A DNA stretch of 64,000 bases from Pseudomonas sp. SJZ079 (GTDB lineage: Bacteria; Pseudomonadota; Gammaproteobacteria; Pseudomonadales; Pseudomonadaceae): contig NZ_VIUH01000006.1 of assembly GCF_007993865.1 (NCBI RefSeq), positions 140,526-204,525 on the forward strand, given 5' to 3'. Every line of letters begins with the position of its first letter. Within the stretch, counting starts at the first letter, position 1. This document shows, one piece after another, positions 9,655 through 18,682 of the stretch. The notes beneath the pieces are model-generated. The model did no database searches. It worked only from the letters and a program-made list of their open reading frames with translations, and was not told the DNA's origin. Both the position numbers and the translations under genes were made by a program.

Positions 9655-10404
9655 TCAGCCAAGCTGCTCCATGATTTCGTCCGGGATCTCGGCATTGTGA
9701 TAGACACTTTGCACGTCATCCAAGTCCTCCAGCATGTCGATCAGCTTGATGACTTTCTGCGCGACTTCCAGGTCATCGATCGGCGCACTGATAGATGGAA
9801 TCATCGCAATCTCAGCCTCATCGCCCTTGAACCCTGCGGCGCTCAGCGCTTCGTTTACCGAGATAAAGTCGACGAACGAACTGAACACATCCATCGAACC
9901 GTCATCATTGACCACGACATCATCGGCGCCAGCTTCCAGCGCCGCCTCCATCAAGGCATCTTCATCCACGCCCGGAGCGAAGCTGATCTGCCCCTTGCGG
10001 TCGAACATGTAGGCAACCGAACCGTCAGTACCGAGATTGCCACCACACTTACTGAACGCATGGCGGACTGCGGCGGCAGTGCGATTGCGGTTATCGGTCA
10101 TGGCCTCGACGATAATCGCCACGCCGCTTGGCGCATACCCTTCATAGCTGAGCTCTTCAACCTTGTCGCCGTCATCCGAACCCACGCCACGGGCGATGGC
10201 GCGATCAATGGTATCGCGCGTCATGTTGGCAGTCAGCGCCTTGTCGACCGCCAGACGCAGACGCGGGTTATCCGCTGGTATTCCACCGCCCTGACCTGCT
10301 GCAACTGTCAGTTCACGGATCAGCTTGGTGAAAATCTTGCCCTTTTTGGCGTCTTGACGCCCTTTGCGGTGCTTGATGTTCGCCCACTTAGAATGACCAG
10401 CCAT
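9655..10404 (-). CDS. yebC: YebC/PmpR-family regulatory protein
   Basis: The 249-residue protein begins [22 protein letters not shown], the diagnostic YebC/TACO1 start. The acidic middle region [17 protein letters not shown] is also typical. The P. aeruginosa orthologue at this locus is PmpR, reported as a regulator of quinolone signalling. Other family members act on translation of proline-rich sequences, so the molecular role here is uncertain. It sits between aspS and ruvC, on the same strand as both. A dispersed repeat occupies the gap to aspS. Confidence 0.94.
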   Translation of the reverse strand: MAGHSKWANIKHRKGRQDAKKGKIFTKLIRELTVAAGQGGGIPADNPRLRLAVDKALTANMTRDTIDRAIARGVGSDDGDKVEELSYEGYAPSGVAIIVEAMTDNRNRTAAAVRHAFSKCGGNLGTDGSVAYMFDRKGQISFAPGVDEDALMEAALEAGADDVVVNDDGSMDVFSSFVDFISVNEALSAAGFKGDEAEIAMIPSISAPIDDLEVAQKVIKLIDMLEDLDDVQSVYHNAEIPDEIMEQLG

Positions 10405-10451
10405 AACTCACTCCGTATTCCTCTCATTCATTTCGATCACAGATCGATCTG

Positions 10452-10570
10452 AAAACCGTCACAAGCGAAGGCTAGGCAAGGCGAAAGGAGACGAGAAAGC
10501 GGAGTTTGCCGTAGCAAATGAGCATTTCGAGTCTCTTTCCAACGCCGCATAGCCGAGCGCAGTAGGTTTT
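10452..10570. repeat. Dispersed imperfect palindrome (MITE-like), copy 1
   Basis: An approximately 119-bp imperfect palindrome fills the gap between yebC and aspS. Its ends are AAAACC and GGTTTT. Inner pairs include GGCTAGGCAAGGCG with CGCCGCATAGCC and GCGGAGTTTGC with GCAAATGAGC. The same core (AGCGAAGGCTAGGCAAGG to GCCGCATAGCCGAGCGCAG) recurs at about 36.06, 39.06 and 30.47 kb. The right end touches the aspS stop codon, so the aspS mRNA ends in this hairpin. Confidence 0.75.
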
Positions 10571-12345
10571 TATTCGGCTTTCGGCTGCTCGCGCAGACGG
10601 ATATGCAACTCGCGCAACGCCTTGTTATCCACGGCCCCCGGCGCCTGAGTCATCACGCACGCGGCACTCTGGGTTTTCGGGAAGGCGATCACTTCACGGA
10701 TCGACTGAGCGCCAGTCATCAGCATCACCAGGCGATCCAGACCAAAGGCCAGGCCTCCATGAGGTGGCGCACCGAACTTCAACGCATCGAGCAGGAAGCC
10801 GAACTTCTCTTCTTGCTCCGCCGCCTCGATACCGAGCAAGCGGAACACCGCCTGCTGCATCTCCTTGCGATGGATACGGATCGAACCACCGCCCAGCTCG
10901 GTGCCGTTCAGTACCATGTCGTAGGCACGCGACAGTGCGGTGCCTGGATTGGCTGCCAACTCTTCCGGGCTGCACTTGGGCGCAGTGAACGGGTGGTGCA
11001 GCGCGTTCAAGCCGCCGTCATCGCTCTCCTCGAACATCGGGAAGTCGACGACCCACATTGGCGCCCACTCGCAGGTGAGCAGATTGAGGTCGTGTCCCAG
11101 CTTGATGCGCAGCGCGCCCAGGGCCTCGCTGACAATCTTGGCCCGGTCGGCACCGAAGAACACGATGTCGCCATCGACTGCGCCAACGCGATCGAGGATC
11201 ACATTGAGGTTGTCCAGCGGGATATTCTTGACGATTGGCGACTGCAGGCCTTCGACGCCATTGGCGCGCTCGTTGACCTTGATGTAGGCCAAGCCACGGG
11301 CACCGTAGATACCGACGAACTTGGTGTAATCATCGATCTGCTTACGCGGCATGCTCGCGCCACCCGGCACGCGCAATGCGGCGACGCGAGACTTCGGGTC
11401 ATTGGCCGGGCCACTGAATACCTTAAACTCGACATCCTTGAGCTGATCGGCAACGTCGATCAGCTCAAGCGGGATGCGCAGGTCCGGCTTGTCCGAGCCA
11501 TAGCGACGCATGGCTTCTTCATAGGTCATGTGCGGGAAGTCGGCGAACTCCACATCCAGCACTTCCTTGAACAGCTGACGAATCATCTTCTCGGTGATAC
11601 CCATGATCTCGCTTTCATCGAGAAAGCTGGTCTCGATGTCGATCTGGGTGAATTCCGGCTGACGGTCGGCACGCAAGTCTTCGTCGCGGAAGCACTTGGC
11701 GATCTGGTAGTAGCGGTCGAAGCCAGCCACCATCAACAACTGCTTGAACAGCTGCGGCGACTGCGGCAGGGCGAAGAAACTGCCGGCGTGAGTACGGCTC
11801 GGCACCAGATAGTCGCGCGCGCCTTCCGGGGTGGCGCGAGTGAGAATCGGCGTTTCCACATCGAGGAAGCCATTCTCGTCCAGGTAACGCCGAATGCTGG
11901 TGGTGATACTTGAACGCAGCTTCAGCTTGGCCGCCATTTCCGGGCGACGCAGGTCAATGAAGCGGTAACGCAGGCGAGTCTCCTCGCCGACATCGGTGTA
12001 TTCGTTGAGCGGGAATGGCGGAGTCTCCGCCTCGTTCAGCACTTCCAGCGCATAACCCAGCACTTCGATAGCGCCTGACGCCATGTTGGCGTTACCGGCA
12101 CCGGCCGGGCGCAAGCGCACCTTACCGGTGATTTTGACCACGTATTCGCTGCGTACTTTATCCGCCGCGGCAAAAGTCTCTGCACGATCCGGATCGAACA
12201 CCACCTGGGCCAGACCTTCACGGTCGCGAATATCGAGGAAAATCACCCCGCCATGGTCACGACGGCGATGAACCCAGCCGCAAAGGGTGATTTCCTGACC
12301 GTCCAGGCTCTCGTTCAGTTGGCCGCAATAGTGACTGCGCATCAT
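10570..12345 (-). CDS. aspS: Aspartyl-tRNA synthetase AspRS
   Basis: Charges tRNA-Asp; pseudomonads rely on a non-discriminating AspRS plus amidation for Asn-tRNA, which is background from the genus. The 591-residue protein has the N-terminal OB anticodon-binding domain ([21 protein letters not shown]). Class II motif 2 is [18 protein letters not shown] (about 222-239) and motif 3 is [13 protein letters not shown]. The bacterial GAD insertion lies between. Two consecutive ATGs (MMRSHYCGQ) are possible starts. A repeat directly follows the stop codon. Confidence 0.98.
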   Translation of the reverse strand: MMRSHYCGQLNESLDGQEITLCGWVHRRRDHGGVIFLDIRDREGLAQVVFDPDRAETFAAADKVRSEYVVKITGKVRLRPAGAGNANMASGAIEVLGYALEVLNEAETPPFPLNEYTDVGEETRLRYRFIDLRRPEMAAKLKLRSSITTSIRRYLDENGFLDVETPILTRATPEGARDYLVPSRTHAGSFFALPQSPQLFKQLLMVAGFDRYYQIAKCFRDEDLRADRQPEFTQIDIETSFLDESEIMGITEKMIRQLFKEVLDVEFADFPHMTYEEAMRRYGSDKPDLRIPLELIDVADQLKDVEFKVFSGPANDPKSRVAALRVPGGASMPRKQIDDYTKFVGIYGARGLAYIKVNERANGVEGLQSPIVKNIPLDNLNVILDRVGAVDGDIVFFGADRAKIVSEALGALRIKLGHDLNLLTCEWAPMWVVDFPMFEESDDGGLNALHHPFTAPKCSPEELAANPGTALSRAYDMVLNGTELGGGSIRIHRKEMQQAVFRLLGIEAAEQEEKFGFLLDALKFGAPPHGGLAFGLDRLVMLMTGAQSIREVIAFPKTQSAACVMTQAPGAVDNKALRELHIRLREQPKAE

Positions 12346-12650
12346 CGTGGTAATCGCTTCTCTTGAGTCTTGAATTCATTGGGTCGCACAAAATGCGACG
12401 CTCGTGACCAGCATCTCGGCGCGCCGACAGCCCACACACCGACTTAACAGGCAAACGCGGTACTCCGGCAATTGCGCCATCCAACGACCCCACAATCGAG
12501 CAGCGAGGCGCTTGCGCCTGACAGCTGCCAACCCGGACACCGTGGCAAAGCGCGAGATTATATATGGTTAAGCCGCTACGTGCAGCCGCCACCCCTCCCG
12601 CTTTCGACAGGCAGCCCTATACTCAGCGCTTAACCCCAGGGAGAGCGGTT
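12346..12650. other. Intergenic region between divergent aspS and the Hpt/HD-GYP gene
   Basis: About 305 bp without a convincing gene. It must carry the aspS promoter (minus) and that of the plus-strand gene at 12651. An AT-rich patch ATTATATATGGTTAA at about 12555-12570 is the best -10-like sequence for the rightward gene. A GGGAGAG Shine-Dalgarno lies just before 12651. No operator was recognised. Confidence 0.5.
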
Positions 12651-13769
12651 ATGACCTCACCTCATTGCGTCGAGCTGCCTAGCGAACTGCTGGAGGACTT
12701 TCGTCAAGAAGCCGCCGAGCAGTTCCAACGCAGCGAACAACTGCTGATCGAACTGGAGCACTCGCCGGCCGACAGCGAACGCCTGCACGACCTGTTTCGC
12801 CAGGTCCACACCCTCAAAGGCAACCTCGGCTATATCGGCCTTAGTACGCTGATGCCGCTGCCCCAAGCGATCGAGGACGTACTGGCTTGCCTGCGCGAAG
12901 TGAAGTTGAGCTTTGACAGCCTGCTCGGCGACATCCTCCTGCTTAGCCTCGATCACCTAAAAGAGCTGATCGAGCAAGACCTCGGCGGCCGCACCGCGCG
13001 CCTCGACCCCAGCCAACTCAGCGAGCTCAGCCAAGCCCTGAGCTCGCTAGCCTGCGCACCGCCCGCGCGACAGACGGAAATCCGCCGCGCACTACTCCAG
13101 CAACTCGACCCGAACAACCAGCTACCGAAGCCCACCCCCACAAACAACGTACAAGCCACCGAACTGCTCGAGCACCATGGCATCCAGCCCGATGCTGACC
13201 TGCTGTTTTTCATCGAACTCATGCAGGCCAGCGAACACCGCTCGCGCTACTGGCATGGCCGCGGCATGCGCCAGCTGGATCTGGCACTGACCATCAATCG
13301 ACTCGGCGGTACAGCGGAACAACCTGCGCAGCTGGCGGCGGCCATATGCCTGCATGACCTCGGCATGGCCTTCCTGCCACTGGAAATGCTGCACAAGGAA
13401 GCCCGCTTCAGCAACGAAGAACGCCAACAGATGCAATCACACCCGCGCCTGGCACACGACCTGTTAAAACGCCTGCCTAATTGGCATGCCGCCGCCGAAA
13501 TTGCCCTGCAACATCAGGAGCACGCTGACGGCAGCGGCTACCCGAAAGGCCTGCGTGAGGCCGAGATCAGCCCTGGCGCCTTGATCCTCAACATCGTCGA
13601 CACCTTCGACGCCCGTACCCATGAGCGCGCCCACCAGACCTTGAGCAAACGGCCGTTGCTGCGCGCCATTTTGGAGATCAATGGACTGGCCGGCAGTCAG
13701 TTCAGTCCCCACTGGGTCGAAGTGTTCAACCGCACCCTACACCTGCAACCTGAACTGGCCCATCGCTGA
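12651..13769 (+). CDS. Hpt domain / HD-GYP-like hybrid signalling protein
   Basis: A 372-residue soluble protein with two signalling modules. Residues about 10-110 form a histidine phosphotransfer domain with RQVHTLKGNLGYIG (phosphoacceptor His about 53). Residues about 190-372 resemble HD-GYP phosphodiesterases: ICLHDLGM (His235-Asp236), SHPRLAHDLL (His264) and QHQEHADGSGYPKGL (about 287-301). Two conserved positions are changed: the Lys of HDxGK is Met239, and the second His of HHExxDGxGYP, a metal ligand, is Gln289. It may therefore be a weak or non-catalytic c-di-GMP module controlled by phosphorelay. The start at 12651 is chosen for its SD (GGGAGAG) and match to the Hpt N-terminus. Confidence 0.8.
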   Translation: MTSPHCVELPSELLEDFRQEAAEQFQRSEQLLIELEHSPADSERLHDLFRQVHTLKGNLGYIGLSTLMPLPQAIEDVLACLREVKLSFDSLLGDILLLSLDHLKELIEQDLGGRTARLDPSQLSELSQALSSLACAPPARQTEIRRALLQQLDPNNQLPKPTPTNNVQATELLEHHGIQPDADLLFFIELMQASEHRSRYWHGRGMRQLDLALTINRLGGTAEQPAQLAAAICLHDLGMAFLPLEMLHKEARFSNEERQQMQSHPRLAHDLLKRLPNWHAAAEIALQHQEHADGSGYPKGLREAEISPGALILNIVDTFDARTHERAHQTLSKRPLLRAILEINGLAGSQFSPHWVEVFNRTLHLQPELAHR

Positions 13770-13863
13770 AGCCCTTGCACCCGAAGTTCTCGCCTCGCTA
13801 AGCTCGCCAGCCCACCATTCGGCCGCCAAACCAGCGGACCCAGGCTCGAACCAAGGAGTTGTA

Positions 13864-14682
13864 ATGCAATCGCTTGCAGGCAAGGTAGCCGTCATCACTG
13901 GCGCGAACTCTGGCATTGGTCGCGCCCTCGCCGAACTATTGGCCACCGAGGGTTGCCACCTGGCGCTGGCCGACATCAACACAGACAATCTGCAAAGCAT
14001 CGCCCTCGACCTGCGTCAACACGGTGCACGCGTTAGCTGCCACCAGCTCGATGTCGCCGACCGCACCGCCGTGTTCGCTTTTGCCAATACCGTGTTAGCG
14101 GACCACGGCAGCGCCCAACTGATCATCAATAATGCCGGCGTAGCGGTCTCTCAAACCATCGCAGAGCTGAGCTATACGGATTTCGAATGGCTGATGGGCA
14201 TCAACTTCTGGGGCGTGGTACACGGCACCAAAGCCTTCCTCCCGCACCTACAGAAGAATAATGAGGGGCATATCGTCAATGTCTCGAGCATCTTCGGCAT
14301 CATCGGCATGCCGACCCAGGGCGCCTATAACGCCAGCAAGTTTGCCGTGCGCGGTTTTACCGAGGCACTGCGCCAGGAACTGAGTACTAGCAAGATCACG
14401 GTCAGCTGCGTGCACCCGGGCGGCATCAAAACCAACATCGCCCGCTCAGCTCGCTTCTACCAAGGCATCGGCGGCCAGCGCGACGCCTGCCGCGCTGCAG
14501 CTGACTTCGAAAAGCTCGCCCGCACCAGCCCCGAGCAGGCCGCCAGGGTCATTGTCGACGGTATTAAAGCCAAACGCCCACGCATCCTGATCGGCAGCGA
14601 TGCCCGCCTGCTCGACTGGATTCAGCGTGCACTGCCGGCCTCCTACCCCAAGGTACTGGCCAAGCTACTGCGCAAGAATTGA
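13864..14682 (+). CDS. Short-chain dehydrogenase/reductase
   Basis: A 272-residue classical SDR. The Rossmann NAD(P) motif is VITGANSGIGRALAELL (TGxxxGIG, about residues 12-18). NNAG follows in LIINNAGVAVSQ, catalytic Ser in VNVSSIFGIIG, and the YxxxK pair in YNASKFAVRGFTEALRQEL (Tyr about 155, Lys about 159). The start is the ATG after AAGGAG at 13864; the open frame upstream belongs to the preceding gene region. It lies about 95 bp after the Hpt/HD-GYP gene. The substrate cannot be read from sequence. Confidence 0.85.
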   Translation: MQSLAGKVAVITGANSGIGRALAELLATEGCHLALADINTDNLQSIALDLRQHGARVSCHQLDVADRTAVFAFANTVLADHGSAQLIINNAGVAVSQTIAELSYTDFEWLMGINFWGVVHGTKAFLPHLQKNNEGHIVNVSSIFGIIGMPTQGAYNASKFAVRGFTEALRQELSTSKITVSCVHPGGIKTNIARSARFYQGIGGQRDACRAAADFEKLARTSPEQAARVIVDGIKAKRPRILIGSDARLLDWIQRALPASYPKVLAKLLRKN

Positions 14683-14815
14683 ACCCCAGCAAACCAATAG
14701 CTTCTAACAATGGCATTTATTGACACAAGCCAAGATCAAGCCCGACAAGAGCCATGCTAGCCTTTGTTCATCCAAGAGCTCGCCCAGCCTCAAGCCACCT
14801 GAAAGGAGAAACGGT

Positions 14816-15286
14816 ATGGAAATCAACATCGGTATTGCCGAACAAGATCGCGCAGCCATCGCCGAAGGCCTGTCCCGCTTACTCGCAGACACCTACACCC
14901 TGTACCTGAAAACCCATAACTTCCACTGGAACGTCACCGGCCCGATGTTCAACACCCTGCACCTGATGTTCGAAGGGCAGTACACCGAACTGGCGCTGGC
15001 AGTTGACCAAATTGCCGAGCGCATTCGTGCCCTGGGCTTTCCGGCTCCGGGCACTTACGCCGCCTACGCACGCCTTTCCTCGATAAAAGAAGAAGAAGGC
15101 GTACCGAGCGCAACGGACATGATCAAGCAACTGGTTCAAGGCCAGGAAGCGGTGGTGCGTACCTCACGCGGCATATTCCCACTGCTCGACAAGGTCAGCG
15201 ACGAACCCACTGCCGACCTACTGACCCAGCGCATGCAGGTACACGAAAAGACCGCCTGGATGCTGCGCAGCCTGCTCGACGCTTAA
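14816..15286 (+). CDS. dps: Dps-family ferritin-like DNA-binding protein
   Basis: Dodecameric iron-storage and DNA-protection protein. The 156-residue product starts [19 protein letters not shown] and carries the Dps ferroxidase motif [17 protein letters not shown], with further ligands in [20 protein letters not shown]. It is almost identical to P. aeruginosa PA0962. The start is set by GAAAGGAG 9 bases upstream. A strong terminator follows, so it is probably monocistronic. No OxyR site was identified by eye. Confidence 0.95.
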   Translation: MEINIGIAEQDRAAIAEGLSRLLADTYTLYLKTHNFHWNVTGPMFNTLHLMFEGQYTELALAVDQIAERIRALGFPAPGTYAAYARLSSIKEEEGVPSATDMIKQLVQGQEAVVRTSRGIFPLLDKVSDEPTADLLTQRMQVHEKTAWMLRSLLDA

Positions 15287-15307
15287 GACATACAACCACA
15301 AATACAC

Positions 15308-15333
15308 AAAGGCCCGTTCGCTCGGGCCTTTTG
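15308..15333 (+). terminator. Terminator after dps
   Basis: AAAGGCCCG and CGGGCCTTTT pair around a six-base loop and end in TTTT, about 20 bp after the dps stop codon. Confidence 0.88.
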
Positions 15334-15395
15334 CTAGGCGTAGAGGTGCGCTTGTTCTATGCTCTGACCATTCGCAACTCGCCACAGTGACGTGC

Positions 15396-16463
15396 ATGAG
15401 CCCGCCAACCAAAGCCCCTAGCCTCCTAGAGCTGTACCCCGAAGACACCCGCGATGCGGCCGCCCTGTTAAAGCAGGCCGTACCCTTGATGGTGCGCCAC
15501 AGCATTCCACCCAATCCGGTGCATTACGCCCTGTGGTACACCTACAGCAAGGGCCAGGAGCCGGGTCTTAACCGTCGGCTGGACAAAATCGTCAAGGACT
15601 TCGACAGCTTTCCAGCCGAAACCGCCGCCAAGCTATTTCGCGAGTACATCATTCGCGGCGAACTGGAGGAGGCACAGACCAAGCAACAGCAAGTCATCGA
15701 CCTGGTTGACGACATTGAAGGCGATGTTTCCCACAGCCTGGCTGGCAGTCGCAATTATCAACTCAGCCTGGAGCAGGGCCTGGCAGCACTGCAAGAACCA
15801 CTCATGGATGACCTGCCCAGCGTATTGAGCGAGTTGCAGGAGAGCACTCAGCTGATGCAGGACCAGCAAGAGAAATTCCTATACCGCCTACGCGCCGCGC
15901 AAGGCGAAATTCAACATCTACGCAGCCAGCTCGATCGCGCCCATGCAGCCGCAACCCTGGACAGCCTGACCCAGGTATTCAACCGACATGCCTTTACCCG
16001 CTTGCTGGAGAAAATACTAAGCAACGACCACCAGGGTGTGGCGTTAGTCATGTTGGATATCGATCATTTCAAGCAATTCAATGACCAGTACGGCCACCCG
16101 TTGGGCGACCGCGTCCTGCAACATGTCGGCCAGCTCCTGCGTGACCTGTTGCCGCCTCAAGCGATGGCCGCACGCTATGGCGGCGAAGAGTTCTGCATCA
16201 TCCTGCGTAATTGCTCCGACCTTCCCAGCGCCCACGCCTACGCCGAGCAACTGCGCGAGAAAATTCAATCGCTACGAATCAAGGTACGTCGCACCGACAA
16301 AGTGCTCGACAGCATCACCGCCTCTTTCGGCCTGGCTCTCGCCGAAGCGGGAGACAACCTGGAAAGCCTGCTGACTCGTGCCGATGACGCCCTCTACCAA
16401 GCCAAGCACAACGGCCGCAATCAAGTACACCCCGAGTCCCCGGTGACCGCGTTAAGCGCCTGA
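15396..16463 (+). CDS. Diguanylate cyclase (GGDEF domain)
   Basis: Makes c-di-GMP from two GTP. The 355-residue protein has no clear membrane segment. An N-terminal helical domain (about 20-160, VPLMVRHSIPPNPVHYALWYT) of a type seen in pseudomonad cyclases precedes the catalytic domain (about 190-350). The active signature is YGGEEFCIIL (GGEEF, about 262-266), with LDIDHFKQFNDQYGH as the substrate/metal motif. The residues in front of GGEEF (PPQAMAARY) lack the RxxD inhibitory I-site, so product feedback is probably absent. A GTG nine bases upstream is an alternative start. Confidence 0.92.
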   Translation: MSPPTKAPSLLELYPEDTRDAAALLKQAVPLMVRHSIPPNPVHYALWYTYSKGQEPGLNRRLDKIVKDFDSFPAETAAKLFREYIIRGELEEAQTKQQQVIDLVDDIEGDVSHSLAGSRNYQLSLEQGLAALQEPLMDDLPSVLSELQESTQLMQDQQEKFLYRLRAAQGEIQHLRSQLDRAHAAATLDSLTQVFNRHAFTRLLEKILSNDHQGVALVMLDIDHFKQFNDQYGHPLGDRVLQHVGQLLRDLLPPQAMAARYGGEEFCIILRNCSDLPSAHAYAEQLREKIQSLRIKVRRTDKVLDSITASFGLALAEAGDNLESLLTRADDALYQAKHNGRNQVHPESPVTALSA

Positions 16464-16629
16464 TTTGAGTAGCCCTCCTCTTTGCTGTTAAATACGCCCC
16501 GTGCATCCGCCCCAAGTCCTTGGGGCAGTGCATAGGCTGGTTCCGCGCACCTCCAACGCCCTCCACTCATGGCACAGCATGCGAACCCGCTCGTCCTGGT
16601 GATCCTTTTAATAAGTGAGCTGATTAAAT

Positions 16630-17232
16630 ATGTTGAAAATCGTCCACCTACTTACGGGCCTCGCTGCCCTTCTGTTATCCATCGTCCCAAGCCTAAGCAG
16701 TAACGCCCCGTCACTCCTGCAACAACCAGACGCCCTGGGCCTTGCTCTATTAGGCCTGCTCAACTTGCTCCTGGCGCCACAACTACCCATCTGGCACGCC
16801 GGCCTGCGGCATCAGCTGCAAACCCTGGTCTCCGTCCTATTGGTACTGGGCACACTGCTCCAAGCCCTGATCTTACTGGCCCCCCTACCCGTAATCGCCA
16901 ACCAAACGGCCACCCTGTTCAGCCTGCTAACCGTGCTCGCAGCCGTGCTACTGCACCTGGCCACCAACCTGCGCCTGCAAACTCGCAGCCGCACTCCGGC
17001 GCAAAACACGACCAATCGGGAAACGGGTACGGTCAAGTGGTTCAACACTTCCAAAGGTTTCGGTTTCATCTCCCGTGATTCGGGCGACGATATCTTCGTG
17101 CACTTCCGCGCCATTCGTGGCGAAGGCCATCGAGTACTGGTCGAAGGCCAGCGCGTCGAGTTTTCCGTCATGCAGCGCGACAAGGGCCTACAGGCAGAAG
17201 ATGTGATTGCCGCGCTACCCTCGCGCCGCTGA
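16630..17232 (+). CDS. Membrane protein with C-terminal cold-shock domain
   Basis: The 200-residue protein has several hydrophobic helices in its first 115 residues (for example [49 protein letters not shown]). A complete cold-shock domain occupies about 130-197: [18 protein letters not shown] (RNP1) and DIFVHFRAI (RNP2). A membrane-tethered CSD is unlike the free CspA type. Pseudomonads have an orthologue at this same place next to slyX. The RNA target is unknown. It converges on slyX across a perfect palindrome. Confidence 0.85.
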   Translation: MLKIVHLLTGLAALLLSIVPSLSSNAPSLLQQPDALGLALLGLLNLLLAPQLPIWHAGLRHQLQTLVSVLLVLGTLLQALILLAPLPVIANQTATLFSLLTVLAAVLLHLATNLRLQTRSRTPAQNTTNRETGTVKWFNTSKGFGFISRDSGDDIFVHFRAIRGEGHRVLVEGQRVEFSVMQRDKGLQAEDVIAALPSRR

Positions 17233-17238
17233 AATACA

Positions 17239-17282
17239 GCCCAGACTATAAAGCCCGCATCTGCGGGCTTTATAGTCTGGGC
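17239..17282. terminator. Perfect 21-bp palindrome, bidirectional terminator
   Basis: GCCCAGACTATAAAGCCCGCA is followed by TC and then its exact complement TGCGGGCTTTATAGTCTGGGC. The core AAAGCCCGCA/TGCGGGCTTT is a terminator-like stem with A and T flanks on both strands. It lies 7 bp after the cold-shock gene and 12 bp after slyX (minus), so it can serve both convergent genes. Confidence 0.85.
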
Positions 17283-17293
17283 GTTACCGCCTG

Positions 17294-17494
17294 CTAATAA
17301 TGAGGCGGTGGCGCCTCATCTCCAGCACTCTCGAGCTGCCCGCTGATGTCTTCCTGACGCTTAGCCAAGGCAGCGAGCTGTAGCTGCAAGCGTTCAATTA
17401 GACGCTGCTGCGCGACTAACTCATCGCTGAGCGTTTGAATGGTGTCGTCCTGAAAAGCCAAACGGCTCTCCAATTCAGTGACCCGCTCTTCCAT
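17294..17494 (-). CDS. slyX: SlyX family protein
   Basis: A 66-residue predicted coiled coil ([17 protein letters not shown], then [22 protein letters not shown]) ending in the typical APPPHY. The function of SlyX is unknown. I prefer the ATG at 17494; a GTG three codons upstream, which immediately follows the HIT-gene stop codon, is the alternative. Its position directly after the HIT gene suggests co-transcription. Confidence 0.85.
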   Translation of the reverse strand: MEERVTELESRLAFQDDTIQTLSDELVAQQRLIERLQLQLAALAKRQEDISGQLESAGDEAPPPHY

Positions 17495-17503
17495 ATTCAC
17501 CAC

Positions 17504-17929
17504 TCACACCTCGACGAAACTGAAATTTTCGGCCAACACCAAACGCAATTTACTCCTGATCGCCGCCACCTGCTCCTCGCTGTAGGGCTGCGCCGGATGC
17601 TTACCCCAAACCGGCGCTGGCCACGCGACATCCTCACGGCGACGCACCACCACATGCATATGCAACTGATTGACCATGTTGCCCAAGGTCGCGACGTTCA
17701 TTTTATCGGCAGCGAAGGTGTCCTTGAGCATTTCCGCCAGCTGCGTGGTTTCTTGCCACAGCGCCTGCTGGTCACCTGCATCCAGCTGGAACAGCTCACT
17801 GACATCCTCGCGCCGTGGCACCAGGATAAACCATGGGTAATGCGCATCGTTCATCAGCAACAGACGGCACAATGGAAAATCCCCAATGGGCACAGTGTCC
17901 TGCTGCAAGCGTGAATCCAAGACGAACAT
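17504..17929 (-). CDS. HIT-like nucleotide-binding protein
   Basis: A 141-residue histidine-triad superfamily protein. The motif is VNQLHMHVVVRRREDVAWP: the first triad position is Gln and the next two are His, as is usual in this pseudomonad subgroup. LLLMNDAHYPWFILVPRRE is the typical first half. HIT proteins hydrolyse nucleotide phosphoramidates or similar bonds; the substrate here is unknown. The start MFVLDSRLQQD lies after AGGGGAG; the TTG seven codons upstream is less likely. Confidence 0.82.
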   Translation of the reverse strand: MFVLDSRLQQDTVPIGDFPLCRLLLMNDAHYPWFILVPRREDVSELFQLDAGDQQALWQETTQLAEMLKDTFAADKMNVATLGNMVNQLHMHVVVRRREDVAWPAPVWGKHPAQPYSEEQVAAIRSKLRLVLAENFSFVEV

Positions 17930-18502
17930 ACCGCTCCCCTGCTCAACCAATCGATAGGAAAAGCTTAGCGCCAGAATCGCGACCCCGGCAGACCAAGCAA
18001 CAGATGCGCAGGATACGCGAGAGCCACAGGGGACTCACCCTTACACCGGATCGAGCACAACAGCCGCCCCCCCCCCGCCAGACTCTTAACGGATTGACAC
18101 TCGGCAGCGTTACGTAATGCGCACCAAGATTGGGCAATTGTCCGCCCGTAACCGCAACAAACCCACTAAAACGTTACCGCGACTACACCCTCCCTCTGAC
18201 GATCACACCCCAACCAATAAAGCAAGCAACCACCCCCACTACCCCCACCCATCCAGCCGCAGTACCATGAACGCCTAAAATACCCCTACAATCAGCCACT
18301 AGCACTCATCCAGCCCCAACCGGCAAGCCACCTGCAGCCAGAATATTAAAGTTTTATGGAAACCCTGAGAGATGAGCACGACTTTTGCTTTAGGCAACGA
18401 CAATGTGTGCGATACACACTAGAGCCGCTCACAAAATCAGCTACCGAGACAAAACACCGTAAACCTGTCAGCGCTGATATACACAAGTGAAAATCTACAA
18501 AA
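17930..18502. other. Long gene-free region upstream of the oprD-type porin
   Basis: No convincing gene. The part from about 18180 to 18340 is strikingly C/A-rich and G-poor on the plus strand (for example ACCCCCACTACCCCCACCC), and a C run of about ten lies at about 18067-18076. The composition resembles a Rho-utilisation region if this stretch is transcribed as an oprD leader. Promoters for the HIT gene (minus) and the porin (plus) must lie here. Nothing else was recognised. Confidence 0.45.
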
Positions 18503-18532
18503 TTGCGACATGCTTCATTAGCTTTTGCGACA
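18503..18532 (-). promoter_or_regulatory. Putative ArgR operator upstream of oprD
   Basis: TGTCGCAA occurs twice in direct orientation on the minus strand (complement at 18503-18510 and 18525-18532), 22 bp apart, which is two helical turns. Pseudomonad ArgR binds direct TGTCGC half-sites, and oprD of P. aeruginosa is an ArgR/arginine-responsive gene. The spacing and position (about 150 bp before the start codon) fit, but the AA pair expected 8 bp after TGTCGC is imperfect. Confidence 0.45.
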
Positions 18533-18682
18533 CCGCCATGAAGAAAGCGTAACGAATAGATTGTAACTATCGCCAACATTGGCCTCGTGCTATAAGTTAG
18601 CGCCGACACAAAAAGAAAGAGCTGCCCATATAAAAATACAGGTGGGTAGCGCAACTCTTCTAAACCAAAAGGAGCAATCACG

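Noticed and set aside
17504..17929. First residue of the HIT triad is Gln
   Set aside because: This is the usual form in the pseudomonad HIT-like subgroup as I know it; not evidence of inactivation.
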